Below, one piece after another: positions 34,737 to 43,764 of a DNA stretch of 56,873 nt (position 1 is its first letter; every line of letters begins with the position of its first letter). A program made the translations under genes and the position numbers. The stretch is from Planctomycetota bacterium (GTDB lineage Bacteria; Planctomycetota; Planctomycetia; Planctomycetales; Planctomycetaceae), in NCBI GenBank assembly GCA_027623235.1, contig JAQBVJ010000036.1:1-56873 (forward strand). The letters run 5' to 3'. The notes under the pieces were generated by a model. That model worked only from the letters and a program-made list of their open reading frames with translations. It made no database searches and was not told the origin of the DNA.

Positions 34737-36023
34737 ATGCTGCCAATTCTACGACGAAGTGTTCTGTGTGCCGTGCTGCTGCTGGCATTTCCGGTCGCCT
34801 CATGGTCGGTCGACACCGTTGAATTGACCACAGGGGCGACGACAAATGGCACCATCAAGTCGCATTCGGGCAGCAGCGTCGTGATCGCGGTCAAGGTCGG
34901 AGATCGCACCGTCACGCGGACGTACCCCAAAAACCGCATCAAGGCCTACACCGTCGACGGGAAGCGATTCGATCCGAAGTCCGGCTCATCCACAACCGTC
35001 GAGCCCGGCCGCCGGGCGGAACGTTCTCAGGCGGACATCCTCGCTGAGATCGATCGCCAGGGGAAAACGCCGCCGGACTGGTTTGAGTCGACTCCGCTGA
35101 ATTATCCCAACACGCTCGACCTTGGCTGGCCGATGCCTCCGCCGAAAGGCTGGGACAGCTCGAAAAACATCGGGCAGTTTATCTGGGAGCGGATCAACCC
35201 GAACGCCAACAAGTGGCGGGAGGGTGTGAAGTTCATGCATCACCTGCTCAGCACCAGCAAAGACGCGGCTGTTCGGAAGCGAGCGATGCGGACGCTGGGA
35301 TCGATGTACCACAATCTGCTGCAGGACTACGCCCGTTCGGCGTTCTGGTTTCGCCAGTCGGGGCTCGAAGCAGAACTTTCGCAGGCTCCTCAGCCAGCGG
35401 TTCACCTCGCCGAAAACTACTGGCACCTGGGCAGCAAGTCGATGGCGATGAACATTGTCACGAAGATGCCCAGCCGACCGTACATCGCCATCAAACTTTT
35501 CGGCGACATGGGTGAGACCGATCGCGCGGTCCAGCTTGCCGAAGCTTTTGCAAAATCGGGAGCCGCCTCGATGTCATTCCTCTACGCCGGCGATGCCTGC
35601 CGCGTCGCCGGGCGACTCGAAGACGCTGAGTCCTACTACCGGAAAGCCATCGCCGGTATTCCAAGAAACGAAGCGGACAAACCACATCGCAAACGCGACA
35701 AAGCCCGTGCCGAAGCCAGCATCGCCGCCATCCGTTTTTATTCGCTCGACCCGACGAAAGTCGCCGACGGAAAATACACGGCCAGCAGCATTGGCTATGA
35801 AGACCAGATTCACGTTGAGGTCGTGGTCAAAGCGGGAACGATCGAGTCAGTCGAAGTCACGCGGCATCGCGAGAAGCAGTATTACTCATCGCTGACCGAT
35901 ACACCGAAAAAGATTCTCGACCGACAGAGCGTCGCCGGGATCGACGCGACCAGCAGTGCGACAATCACGTCCGAGGCGATCATCAATGCGACCGCGAAGG
36001 CGCTCGCCAGCGGGTTGAAGTAA
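34737..36023 (+). CDS. Exported TPR-like protein with C-terminal FMN-binding domain
   Basis: The 428-aa protein has a signal peptide (1-26), a short N-terminal beta domain (27-80), a helical repeat region (about 135-330; e.g. AMRTLGSMYHNLLQDYARSA, AGDACRVAGRLEDAESYYRKA, TPR-like) and a C-terminal FMN-binding domain (about 340-428) of the RnfG/NosR type. The covalent flavin motif is DATSSAT (family pattern DxxSGAT), where the last Thr should carry FMN by phosphoester bond. GGAGAGA lies about 5 bases before the ATG. Its stop overlaps the next start in TAATG, so it is co-translated with the iron-sulfur gene. Confidence 0.82.
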   Translation: MLPILRRSVLCAVLLLAFPVASWSVDTVELTTGATTNGTIKSHSGSSVVIAVKVGDRTVTRTYPKNRIKAYTVDGKRFDPKSGSSTTVEPGRRAERSQADILAEIDRQGKTPPDWFESTPLNYPNTLDLGWPMPPPKGWDSSKNIGQFIWERINPNANKWREGVKFMHHLLSTSKDAAVRKRAMRTLGSMYHNLLQDYARSAFWFRQSGLEAELSQAPQPAVHLAENYWHLGSKSMAMNIVTKMPSRPYIAIKLFGDMGETDRAVQLAEAFAKSGAASMSFLYAGDACRVAGRLEDAESYYRKAIAGIPRNEADKPHRKRDKARAEASIAAIRFYSLDPTKVADGKYTASSIGYEDQIHVEVVVKAGTIESVEVTRHREKQYYSSLTDTPKKILDRQSVAGIDATSSATITSEAIINATAKALASGLK

Positions 36024-38191
36024 TGCGAGCCGACTGGTTCCTCCCCGTTCTGCGTACGCCGAAGCCGGACGTTCCCGAACGCCCCGTCGGTTTTCTGGCT
36101 CGAACAGCGCTGCGGATTCTTCCGAAGTCGCTGTTCTCCGACCGCGCGACAAAGAAGCGGGGAATCCTGCGACGGGTGTTGCGATGGCTCGGCCCGGTCT
36201 GGCTGGCGGCTCCGCATCGACGGATCGTGCAGAGCCTTTGCTTTGTCGCGTTCCTGTATTTTTTCTTTGTGACAATCTGGCCGTACGACGCAACGCCGTC
36301 GCAAAGCTGGACCGGCTGGATTCCTGCCGAATTCGACGTCGACAAAAACGCCGTCGTGCTCGTGTCCGAATCCGGCGAGTCGACACAGCCGCCTTCGCTT
36401 GAGCCCGGCCAGTCGGTCTTTGTGCGGGACGACTCGGTCGGAATGAGCGGCGATCCGCTGATCGCGCGATTTGTGGTGAGTTCCGTTGCCGCCACGGAAG
36501 TCCATCTGAAAATCGACGCAGTCCCCGCGCCTGCGGCAGGCGCAGGAACGACTTTCGAAGAACTCTCGTTGAGTCCCGGGCCGTGGTCGATTCACGAATC
36601 CGACCCGTCCGCCTGGCCATCGCACTACGCGGACAATCTGTCCCGCAAAGAAGCGGTCACGGCCGAGCTGTTTCTGGTCATCGATCCTCTCGTCAGCCTT
36701 TCGACGGGCATTGCGTCCCGGTCATGGGTCTGGTCGCTGGCCTGCGCGGGGATCATTCTCGCTGCGTGCGTCTTCGTGCCGCGCGGGTTCTGTGGTTATT
36801 TCTGCCCGCTCGGAACGCTGATCGATGTGTTCGACTGGGCGATCGGAAAACGCGTCACTCGCTTTCGAGTGTCCGGCGACGGCTGGTGGGTTCACATCAA
36901 GTACTACCTGCTGCTGGGGATCGTGGTGGCGGCGTTTGGGGGAGTGCTTCTCAGTGGAATTGTTTCGGCCATCCCTGTGATCACGCGCGGCCTGCTGTTC
37001 ACGTTGAGCCCACTTCAAACCGGAGCCGCCACCGGCTGGCACCAGGTTCCGCCGATGAGTCTCGGGCACGTCGTGAGCCTCGTGCTGTTCTTCGCGGTGC
37101 TGGGGCTCGGTCTTCTTCGCCCGAGGTTCTGGTGCAAGTACGTCTGCCCGAGCGGTGCTGTCTTCTCGCTCGGTAACCTGTTCCGCACGACCGAGCGGAA
37201 GGTCGAGTCGTCCTGCATCAACTGCAACAAGTGCATCGAAATCTGCCCGTTCGACGCGATCAAGCCGGACTTCACAACTCGCACGAGCGACTGCACCTTC
37301 TGCCAGTCGTGCGGCGGAGTCTGCCCGACTCACGCGATCAAATTCACCGACCGGTGGGAGGTGCATGGGCTGAAAGTCGAAAACGATCCGCCGACCCATG
37401 AGACCTCGCTCGGTCGACGCGGGTTTCTTTCCGCCTCGGTCGGAACGGCCTCCGGCATCCTCGGCGGACTGCTGGCGAGCTCGGGCACGAAAGCCTTTGG
37501 AGCCAACCTGGACGGCGACGGTCCGCGACCCGTCAGACCTCCCGGAAGCGTTCCGGAAAAGGAATTTCTGCAGATGTGCATCCGCTGCGGCGAGTGCTTC
37601 CAGTCGTGCCCGAGCGACGTGCTGCAGCCGCTCGGATTTCAACAGGGGCTGGAGGGACTGTGGACGCCGCAGGTTGTCGCCGACTGGGCGGGCTGTGCCT
37701 CAAGCTGCAACGCCTGCGGTCAGGTCTGCCCGACCGGGGCGATCCGCGCGCTGCCGCTCGAAGAAAAACGTCACGCGAGAATGGGGCTCGCCTGGATCAA
37801 CGAATCGACCTGCCTGCCGTTTCACGGCGAGGCCTGTCAGCTTTGCGTCGATGAGTGTACCGCCGCCGGCTACGACGCCCTGGAGTTCATCACCGTCGGG
37901 ACGGAGGTTGACTCGCTTGGACTGCCGATCGAGGGCACCGGCACGCTCGCCCCGCTGCTGGTTCCGGACAAGTGCGTCGGCTGCGGTCTGTGTCAGACAC
38001 GGTGCTACGGAATCAACGTCACGTCGAAAGGACTGCTCGAGGAATCCGCCATCATCATTAAGGCCGGCAACGATCACGAGGACCGGATGATGTCGGGTTC
38101 GTACATCGAGCGGCGAAAAGCCGAAGCGGATCAGAACACAGAGACCGGCTCATCCGGCAGTTACCTGCCGGAGTTCCTCGACAAAGAATGA
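36023..38191 (+). CDS. NapH/NapG-like fused membrane iron-sulfur protein
   Basis: The 722-aa protein has a first half like NapH/NosR: TM helices (about 75-92, 235-255, 290-315, 355-375) with the CGYFCPLG and CKYVCPSG motifs (about residues 258 and 375), and two 4Fe-4S sets (CINCNKCIEICP, CTFCQSCGGVCP, about 394-440). An internal Tat-like segment follows (LGRRGFLSASVGTASGILGGLL, about 466-487). The second half resembles NapG/MauM with four cysteine sets (CIRCGECFQSCP, CASSCNACGQVCP, CLPF...CQLCVDEC, CVGCGLCQTRC). So quinol-side and periplasmic ferredoxin parts are on one chain. It likely moves electrons between the quinone pool and the FMN protein. The terminal acceptor is unknown. Confidence 0.85.
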   Translation: MRADWFLPVLRTPKPDVPERPVGFLARTALRILPKSLFSDRATKKRGILRRVLRWLGPVWLAAPHRRIVQSLCFVAFLYFFFVTIWPYDATPSQSWTGWIPAEFDVDKNAVVLVSESGESTQPPSLEPGQSVFVRDDSVGMSGDPLIARFVVSSVAATEVHLKIDAVPAPAAGAGTTFEELSLSPGPWSIHESDPSAWPSHYADNLSRKEAVTAELFLVIDPLVSLSTGIASRSWVWSLACAGIILAACVFVPRGFCGYFCPLGTLIDVFDWAIGKRVTRFRVSGDGWWVHIKYYLLLGIVVAAFGGVLLSGIVSAIPVITRGLLFTLSPLQTGAATGWHQVPPMSLGHVVSLVLFFAVLGLGLLRPRFWCKYVCPSGAVFSLGNLFRTTERKVESSCINCNKCIEICPFDAIKPDFTTRTSDCTFCQSCGGVCPTHAIKFTDRWEVHGLKVENDPPTHETSLGRRGFLSASVGTASGILGGLLASSGTKAFGANLDGDGPRPVRPPGSVPEKEFLQMCIRCGECFQSCPSDVLQPLGFQQGLEGLWTPQVVADWAGCASSCNACGQVCPTGAIRALPLEEKRHARMGLAWINESTCLPFHGEACQLCVDECTAAGYDALEFITVGTEVDSLGLPIEGTGTLAPLLVPDKCVGCGLCQTRCYGINVTSKGLLEESAIIIKAGNDHEDRMMSGSYIERRKAEADQNTETGSSGSYLPEFLDKE

Positions 38192-38233
38192 ACCCGCGAA
38201 AGAATGAACCTGCGAGCAAGTCACGCGCGTGGC

Positions 38234-39127
38234 TCACCGCCTGTCAGTGGTCCAGTTTCGGCCCAGTTTCAAATTCTCAAACCACTCCAGCGACTGCGTC
38301 TGCCAGGCGTCCCAGCTTGAGCCTTTGTAGCCGTTCAGGCCGTGCCCGCCGTTGGGGAGTTTCAGATATCTGGCCGGTACTTTCTTTGCTTTCAGAGCCT
38401 CGTAAAACAGCTCGCTGTTGATCGGCGGGACGGGCTTATCGTCGACCGCGTGAGCGAGAAATGTCGGCGGCGTTTCTGAGGTGACTCGCAGTTCACTGGA
38501 GAACGCCTCCGCCTCGCCCGGCAACGGCTTTTCGCCCAGCAGGTTCCGCTTCGAGCCGCCGTGAGTGTGCTCGCCCATCGTGATCACCGGGTAAATGAGG
38601 ATCGCGAAATCGGGGCGGGCACTGATCCGATCGTGAGGATCCTTCGCCTTCGGATCACCCGCCGAAAACTGAGTCGCGCAGGTTGAGGCGAGATGTCCAC
38701 CCGCGGAGAAGCCCATGACCCCGACTCGGGAGGCGTCGATATTCCAGTCTTTGCCGTGCAGACGCGTCATTTGAATCGCGCGGAGAGCATCCGACAGCGG
38801 GACGTTCGATCGCCCTTTCGGCATGCGGTATTTGAGAACGACTCCTGTAATGCCGTGCTTGTTGAGCCACCGGGCGATGCCGTGTCCTTCCGGCTCAATC
38901 GCCAGTCCGCCGTAACCGCCACCGGGGCAAATGACAATCGCCGTGCCGTTTGGGTTTGCCGCTCGGTAAACCGTGATCGTCGGGTCCTCATCAGAAAACG
39001 TGCTCAGTCCGACGGGGGCTTTGCCGTTCCACAGCGACAGCGTTTCGGGCTTCGACGGATCATCGTCGGCCAGAGAAACATTCGAGAAGTGACCAATCAC
39101 GGCAATGGTCAGGGCGATGCGGAGCAT
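38234..39127 (-). CDS. Exported alpha/beta hydrolase (acetyl-xylan-esterase/BD-FAE-like)
   Basis: The 297-aa protein has a signal peptide (1-20), an N-terminal strand ICPGGGYGGLA (HGG-type oxyanion region, about 70-80), the nucleophile elbow GFSAGGH (about 135-141) and a catalytic-triad Asp (AHAVDDKPV, about 240) and His (NGGHGLNGY). This is the esterase/dienelactone hydrolase group that frees acetyl or feruloyl groups from polysaccharides or similar esters. The substrate is not known. It converges with the NapH/NapG-like gene; their ends are 43 bp apart. Confidence 0.9.
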   Translation of the reverse strand: MLRIALTIAVIGHFSNVSLADDDPSKPETLSLWNGKAPVGLSTFSDEDPTITVYRAANPNGTAIVICPGGGYGGLAIEPEGHGIARWLNKHGITGVVLKYRMPKGRSNVPLSDALRAIQMTRLHGKDWNIDASRVGVMGFSAGGHLASTCATQFSAGDPKAKDPHDRISARPDFAILIYPVITMGEHTHGGSKRNLLGEKPLPGEAEAFSSELRVTSETPPTFLAHAVDDKPVPPINSELFYEALKAKKVPARYLKLPNGGHGLNGYKGSSWDAWQTQSLEWFENLKLGRNWTTDRR

Positions 39128-39212
39128 GGTTCAGATTCCTCTCGTAAGTCATATCACCGGCCGGACGGGTGAGCCAAACCCGGCAGCCTGTTTAATAAAG
39201 TCAACTTGATTT

Positions 39213-39286
39213 AGCGGAGCGTCGCGAGCCGCCCGGTCTTCAGCGCATCGAAGGTCATTCGACCGGACGGATTGCGCCGTGCAGCT
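39213..39286. repeat. Palindromic repeat (AGCGGAGCG...CGCTCCGCT family), copy 1
   Basis: AGCGGAGCGTCGCGAGCCGCCCGGTCTTC at 39213 aligns with the same start at 49656, and its right half (GACCGGACGGATTGCGCCGT) is an imperfect complement of the left. It sits in the 212-bp gap between MoaD and the esterase. Confidence 0.85.
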
Positions 39287-39339
39287 ACGTTTTCAACGGG
39301 CTGCCTGGCGACAAGTGGATTCTCGGTTGGGAACAGGGT

Positions 39340-39618
39340 TCAACCGCCGGAAATTGGCGACAGCAGTGTGACAGTCTGACCGTCTGAAAGTGGTGTGCCC
39401 TCGCCCCAGCGGATCTGACTGTCGGAGATAAATGCGAGGAGTGTCGACTGAGGCTCGCCGGATTCCGTGACGAGGAAGCGACCCAGTTCGCTGCCGTGCC
39501 GCTCGGCGATCTGTCGAAGCAGAGCGTCCGCCGTGCAGCCGTCCTCGACCGAGTAATCCTCGACCGAGACTCCCGCTGCGCGGCGGATTTGCGCAGTGAA
39601 CTCAACAGTGACCTTCAT
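39340..39618 (-). CDS. moaD: MoaD/ThiS-type ubiquitin-fold sulfur carrier
   Basis: The 92-aa protein begins MKVTVEFTAQIRRAAG and ends LLSPISGG, with the double-Gly tail needed for thiocarboxylation. The length and beta-grasp pattern fit MoaD (small subunit of molybdopterin synthase); ThiS-like is the alternative. No MoaE, MoeB or ThiG is in this window. The ATG at 39618 is chosen over an in-frame TTG one codon before. It is third in an operon with the YHS protein and the cyclophilin, 21 bp after the cyclophilin stop. Confidence 0.8.
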   Translation of the reverse strand: MKVTVEFTAQIRRAAGVSVEDYSVEDGCTADALLRQIAERHGSELGRFLVTESGEPQSTLLAFISDSQIRWGEGTPLSDGQTVTLLSPISGG

Positions 39619-39639
39619 CAAAGTTCTCCGAAGACGGTT

Positions 39640-40401
39640 TCACTCACCGGACGGTTCAACAGGCTCTTCGCTGGAAGCAGCTTCCGGTTTCTCGTCACCG
39701 CCCGATCCTTCGTCTGTGACCGGTTTGTTGGCCGTCCGCCCACCGCTCTTCACGATGCTGGCTTTCAGGATGTAGTCCAGCCTCGGAAAGTTCTGCGTGA
39801 GGTACTGGTTGCCGGCTCGAGTGATCATGCCCTGATCCGGTCGCTCGCCGTATTCGGAATTGATGCCGTCCACAACGTTCATTCCGTCGGTGACGATGGC
39901 AAACGGAGAAAAGCCCTGGCTGTCCAGGCTGGCATTGTTGCCGTAATTGATAAACAGCTGCGTCGATCTTGAATTCGGCATGCCGGTCTTGGCGAACGTC
40001 ATGTAGCCTCGCGTGTTGGACTTTTTGACAGGGTCGTCGGGAATGTTGTTATCGCCCCACTGGCTGTTCATTTTCGGATCGCCGCTCATTCCCCACTGGA
40101 CCATGAAGCCGGGCAGAACTCGGAAGAACCGGCACTGATCGAAGTAGCCAATCTCGATGAGCTCACGGAATCGCGAAGCTCCGTTCGGAGACCAGTCGGG
40201 ATGGACTTCGACGGTGAAGTTCCCTTTTGTCGTTTCAAACAGAACGGAGTACGGGTCTGCCACTTCGACGGCTTCCGGACCGCCTGTCTGAATCGGCGGA
40301 ACTTCCGTGGTGTTCTGATTGCAGCTCATGCCGGTTGAGGCGAGTGCCAGCGCGATGCAGCCGAGGTAAAGCCTCGTTGTCAGTTTGCTTCTGAGAGCCA
40401 T
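39640..40401 (-). CDS. Cyclophilin-type peptidyl-prolyl isomerase, lipoprotein-like
   Basis: The 253-aa protein has a lipoprotein-type signal (LALASTGMSC, Cys at about 27) and a cyclophilin domain from about 51 to 215 (VLFETTKGNFTVEVHPDWSP..FRELIEIGYFDQCRFFRVLPGFMVQWG). PPIase residues such as R/F in RFFRV, and YMTFAKTG and FINYGNNASLD, are visible. A Glu/Ser-rich tail of about 30 residues follows. It is the middle gene of three. Folding of exported proteins is the expected role. Confidence 0.9.
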   Translation of the reverse strand: MALRSKLTTRLYLGCIALALASTGMSCNQNTTEVPPIQTGGPEAVEVADPYSVLFETTKGNFTVEVHPDWSPNGASRFRELIEIGYFDQCRFFRVLPGFMVQWGMSGDPKMNSQWGDNNIPDDPVKKSNTRGYMTFAKTGMPNSRSTQLFINYGNNASLDSQGFSPFAIVTDGMNVVDGINSEYGERPDQGMITRAGNQYLTQNFPRLDYILKASIVKSGGRTANKPVTDEGSGGDEKPEAASSEEPVEPSGE

Positions 40402-40429
40402 TGTTCGTCCTTAGAAATAAATGTGTGAG

Positions 40430-41218
40430 TCAGCTGTTCTTCTTTTTCCGCTCTTCGAGCTTCGCTTTGTAGTCGGCGAGAATCCCTTCCGGGTCGTCGT
40501 TAAACGCGTCGCGGCAACCGGTGCAGCAGACATAGTAGGTTTTGCCTTTGAACGAGACCGCGATCGTGCCGGCTCCTCCGCTGACAACACACTCGGGACC
40601 GGTACTGTCTGAAGACGCCAATCGCGTGCCTTCGCGAGTGTAACCAACCTCGCCCAGCCGACGGTAAAACGACTGCGACTCCTTGCGGGATTCGTACAGG
40701 ACGAGCATTCGCTTCTCGTTGAGCTGCCTCATCGTCACGCGGGACACGTTCTCATCGGCGTCCGGCTTTGATTCGAGGATGAAAACATCCTTCTCAAAGT
40801 TGCCGATATATTCCCGCTCGACTTTGTCCGCAAACGCGGCGGTCATCTGAAACTTCTTCGTCTTCGCGTCCCACGTGACCAGCGCCTTGCGGATATGTTT
40901 TCCTTCTTTAATGTCGTACTGAATCGCGACGCCGCCATCGTCGAAGTTCCAGACAAAGACGCCGTCCTCCTGCCAGGCTCCGTCACGCGAGCCGCGCCGA
41001 ACCTGCCCCGCTCCGCGCCACCCGCCGATGAAGGCATTGAAAGCTCCGAGAGCTTCCTGCGCGACGGCCTTTTCGACTTTTGTGAGCGGCTTCGTCTTAA
41101 CCAGCGGCTTTGCCTCAGGAGCTTCGCTTTTTTCCTTGTCGTCGGCGACTCCCGAAATCGCTGCGAAGATCACAGAGATCGTGAGAACAGCCAGGCTCGT
41201 CCGTTTGAAAGATCGCAT
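40430..41218 (-). CDS. Exported protein with C-terminal YHS-like Cys domain
   Basis: The 262-aa protein has a signal peptide (MRSFKRTSLAVLTISVIFAAISGV, 1-24), a middle region (about 55-190) with no named domain (FIGGWRGAGQVRRGSRDGAWQEDGVFVW), and a C-terminus with GPECVVSGGAG and KGKTYYVCCTGCRDAFNDDPEG, a YHS/TRASH-like metal-binding pattern (CxxC region, CCxxC). The ATG at 41216-41218 starts the signal. It heads an operon with the cyclophilin and MoaD (28-bp gap). A heavy-metal or copper-handling role is inference. Confidence 0.75.
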   Translation of the reverse strand: MRSFKRTSLAVLTISVIFAAISGVADDKEKSEAPEAKPLVKTKPLTKVEKAVAQEALGAFNAFIGGWRGAGQVRRGSRDGAWQEDGVFVWNFDDGGVAIQYDIKEGKHIRKALVTWDAKTKKFQMTAAFADKVEREYIGNFEKDVFILESKPDADENVSRVTMRQLNEKRMLVLYESRKESQSFYRRLGEVGYTREGTRLASSDSTGPECVVSGGAGTIAVSFKGKTYYVCCTGCRDAFNDDPEGILADYKAKLEERKKKNS

Positions 41219-41512
41219 GAGAACCTCGGTGGGAATCTCGCGGAGGGAAGGGCGATTGGGACCTCGCCGGAAGCGGGACAATTAGAGCACATTCAGAATT
41301 GGTTTTCAGCCTCTACGAGCACGAAGCGGCGGAGACGTTTCGCGACGCAGCGGTTAACCCGTAGCCGAAGGCGAGGCTGGCTGCGGAACGCCTTGCCTCC
41401 GGCGGCGGGTTAAACGGAAACGGAAGGGGCGTCTGAAGAGTGGCGGGGCGAATCGGGCGTGCGGTATTCTCACCCGCCTGCTTGACCCGTTTCCGTGAAG
41501 GATTTTGTTTCG

Positions 41513-42538
41513 ATGAATCTGACAGAAGAACGATACAGCCAGTTTGCCCTCTGCCGCGAGATGCTTCAAGCCCCGGAGATCGTTTCCGGTTTCGATGCAA
41601 CCTCGCTAAGCGGCATCGGAGCCGAAATTGCTGCGGCCGGACGGCTGCTCATGACGGGCGAGGGTTCGAGTCGGATTTTCCCCGCGAAGAGCGTCATGAC
41701 GCATGCACGCCGCAGCGGATGGGCGATCGAACTTGCGACGGAAGCGGGCCGCCAGGCGAGTGAATACGACCTCGCCGCGTGGGCCGTGTTTGCTCTGTCG
41801 AATTCAGGGCAGACCGCTGAGGTGATCCGCCTGTTTAAAAAGCTTCAGGCCGAGGGACACGGACGGCGATACAGCCTCAGTGCGAAACCGAACTCGACGC
41901 TGGAGCAGATGGCGACTCAAGGATTCGTGCTGTCCTGCGGAAAAGAGGACGCGGTGGCGGCGACAAAAAGCGTTGTCGAGCAGGCTCTGTTTTACCGAGC
42001 CGCGCTGGAGCACGCGGTCGGACGGCCAGCGCTCGCCGGTCGGCTCAGCGATCTCGCCCTCAAGATTGAGGCGGCTCTCACCGCGACGATCGACCCGAAA
42101 CTCATCGAGCGGATTGCGAGTGCCGGCACGATCTACTGGGCCGGGCGGAACGATGGCGTGACCGAGGAACTGACGCTCAAGACGAACGAAATCACCCGCA
42201 AGAAGTCCGACTTTCTGGAAGGTACTTACGCCGTACACGGCATTGAAGAGGTGCTCGACAGGAACGATGTTGTGCTCTGGGTCGAGCCGTACGAGGAATC
42301 AGAGGACAAGTTCCGCGAAACACTGTGCGGCAAAAAAGGCGTCGGGCTGGACATCATTGCGATCGCCTCGCGCGAAACATCGTTCCCGACGATTCAGATT
42401 CCGTCGGCCGGGGGCCTCGACGAATTCGTGCAGATGGCCGCCGGATGGAGTGTTCTCGCCGAGGTGGGCTTGTCGCTCGGCATCAACCTCGACAAACCGG
42501 AACGAGCTCGCAAGGTCGGCAACGAATTCGTCGAGTAG
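41513..42538 (+). CDS. SIS-domain (GlmS/AgaS-type) sugar isomerase-like protein
   Basis: The 341-aa protein has two SIS-like halves. The first holds LLMTGEGSSRIFPAK and ALSNSGQTAEVIRLFKKLQ (phosphosugar site, Ser-rich loops); the second holds IYWAGRNDGVTEELTLKTNEIT and YAVHGIEEVLDRND, as in GlmS isomerase halves and related AgaS/FrlB proteins. No glutaminase domain is present. It likely isomerises, deaminates or binds an amino-sugar phosphate. The ATG at 41513 has AAGGA about 10 bases before it. Convergent with nothing; 422 bp of empty sequence follow. Confidence 0.85.
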   Translation: MNLTEERYSQFALCREMLQAPEIVSGFDATSLSGIGAEIAAAGRLLMTGEGSSRIFPAKSVMTHARRSGWAIELATEAGRQASEYDLAAWAVFALSNSGQTAEVIRLFKKLQAEGHGRRYSLSAKPNSTLEQMATQGFVLSCGKEDAVAATKSVVEQALFYRAALEHAVGRPALAGRLSDLALKIEAALTATIDPKLIERIASAGTIYWAGRNDGVTEELTLKTNEITRKKSDFLEGTYAVHGIEEVLDRNDVVLWVEPYEESEDKFRETLCGKKGVGLDIIAIASRETSFPTIQIPSAGGLDEFVQMAAGWSVLAEVGLSLGINLDKPERARKVGNEFVE

Positions 42539-42960
42539 CCCGCGCCGCTTGTCCGATCGGAGAAATAACCCGAAGAGGCTCGCGACTCAAGGGCCACACG
42601 CTCAGTCGACTTCGAACCCGCTCGTCCCGTCCGGTCTTAATGATCAATCTGTCCGCAGAGTTTGCGTGGAACGCCCGGTTTTTCACTTTGCACCGGTCAG
42701 TCAGCTGCGCGACGCGCGGCAGGTGGGGAGCGACGCACCGACTGCAGGCCCTACAGGGGCACCAGACCGTCCAGGCGGAGACCAGGTATCGATCTTTCTG
42801 ATTGACTGGCCATTTTCGCCACCCGTACAATCCGAAAACTCTTATGCTGGTGATACTTGAGGACCAGTTCTCTGACTCCCTTCCGGTATCTGTTCTGCCT
42901 CACCCATCACGTCATTGAGGCAGTCTCGGCAATCTTCCAACTGGTGGCGCAGACACGCTC
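42539..42960. other. 422-bp intergenic region, nothing recognised
   Basis: I see no gene-like frame, tRNA or strong palindrome. It should include the promoter of the coiled-coil operon that begins at 42961. Confidence 0.4.
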
Positions 42961-43677
42961 ATGTTGACTCGCTTCGCAAAAATCTTCGTCGTCATCGTCA
43001 CATTCTCCAGCATCGCGCTGATGGGTGCGGCAATCACTGCGACGAACTCCGGCCCCAACTGGCAGGAAGAGTCCGAAAAGCTGCCGGACTACACCTTCAA
43101 GCAGGATGCCACCACCGGCCTCTGGTCCGTGACGCACCGCAAAGGTGAGTCGCTCAAGTCCGGCGTGCCTCACCCGGCCGCCGTTGCCGAGGCTTATCGG
43201 CACGCCACCGAACTGAACACCGCTCAGTTCGACATCGTCAACCCGCAGATTCAGCCGCTTGAAGATCAGATCAAACAGATCAACGAATACCGGGTCGCTG
43301 ACGAAGGCGGTCTCAAATTCCGCAAAGAAAAACTGAGAGCCGACTTTGATGCAGTCTCTGAAGAGGTCAACAAAGTTGGCCTTGAAGCAGACGCAACGGC
43401 CAAAGCGGCTCTGGCAACCCGGACAGAGGCAGCCGCTCGACGAAAGGACGGCCAGCGATTGATCCTTCAGCTTGAGGAAATCGAAACGGACCACTTCCAT
43501 CTTCAGGAGCAGCAGCGGCGTCTGCTGGATAATCTCTACCAGATGCGAGGCCTGCAGATTCGACTGCGGGACCGAAACACTCAACTGAAGGCAACCGGCG
43601 TTCCGTATGACGAAGCTCCGGCTGCTCCAACACCACCGGCTGCACCAACACCACCGGCTGCTCCAGCAACACCGTAG
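42961..43677 (+). CDS. Membrane-anchored coiled-coil protein, trio gene 1
   Basis: The 238-aa protein has one N-terminal TM/signal anchor (ARFAKIFVVIVTFSSIALMG type, 5-25), a conserved-looking block (EESEKLPDYTFKQDATTGLWSVTHRKGE), and a long heptad-rich stretch (about 80-215; EDQIKQINEYR, KRDG...LILQLEEIETDHFHLQEQQRRLLDNL). It ends with a Pro/Ala/Thr-rich tail with a duplicated 15-18-bp coding repeat (AAPTPP). Unknown function. It is followed 87 bp later by a similar protein. Confidence 0.8.
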   Translation: MLTRFAKIFVVIVTFSSIALMGAAITATNSGPNWQEESEKLPDYTFKQDATTGLWSVTHRKGESLKSGVPHPAAVAEAYRHATELNTAQFDIVNPQIQPLEDQIKQINEYRVADEGGLKFRKEKLRADFDAVSEEVNKVGLEADATAKAALATRTEAAARRKDGQRLILQLEEIETDHFHLQEQQRRLLDNLYQMRGLQIRLRDRNTQLKATGVPYDEAPAAPTPPAAPTPPAAPATP

Positions 43678-43764
43678 ACACAACCACTGATTTCACCGCG
43701 GCCAGCCTGGCTGGCTCGTGACATTCTTCAACGACATCCGTTGATCTTCTGGCAGGACCTGCAA

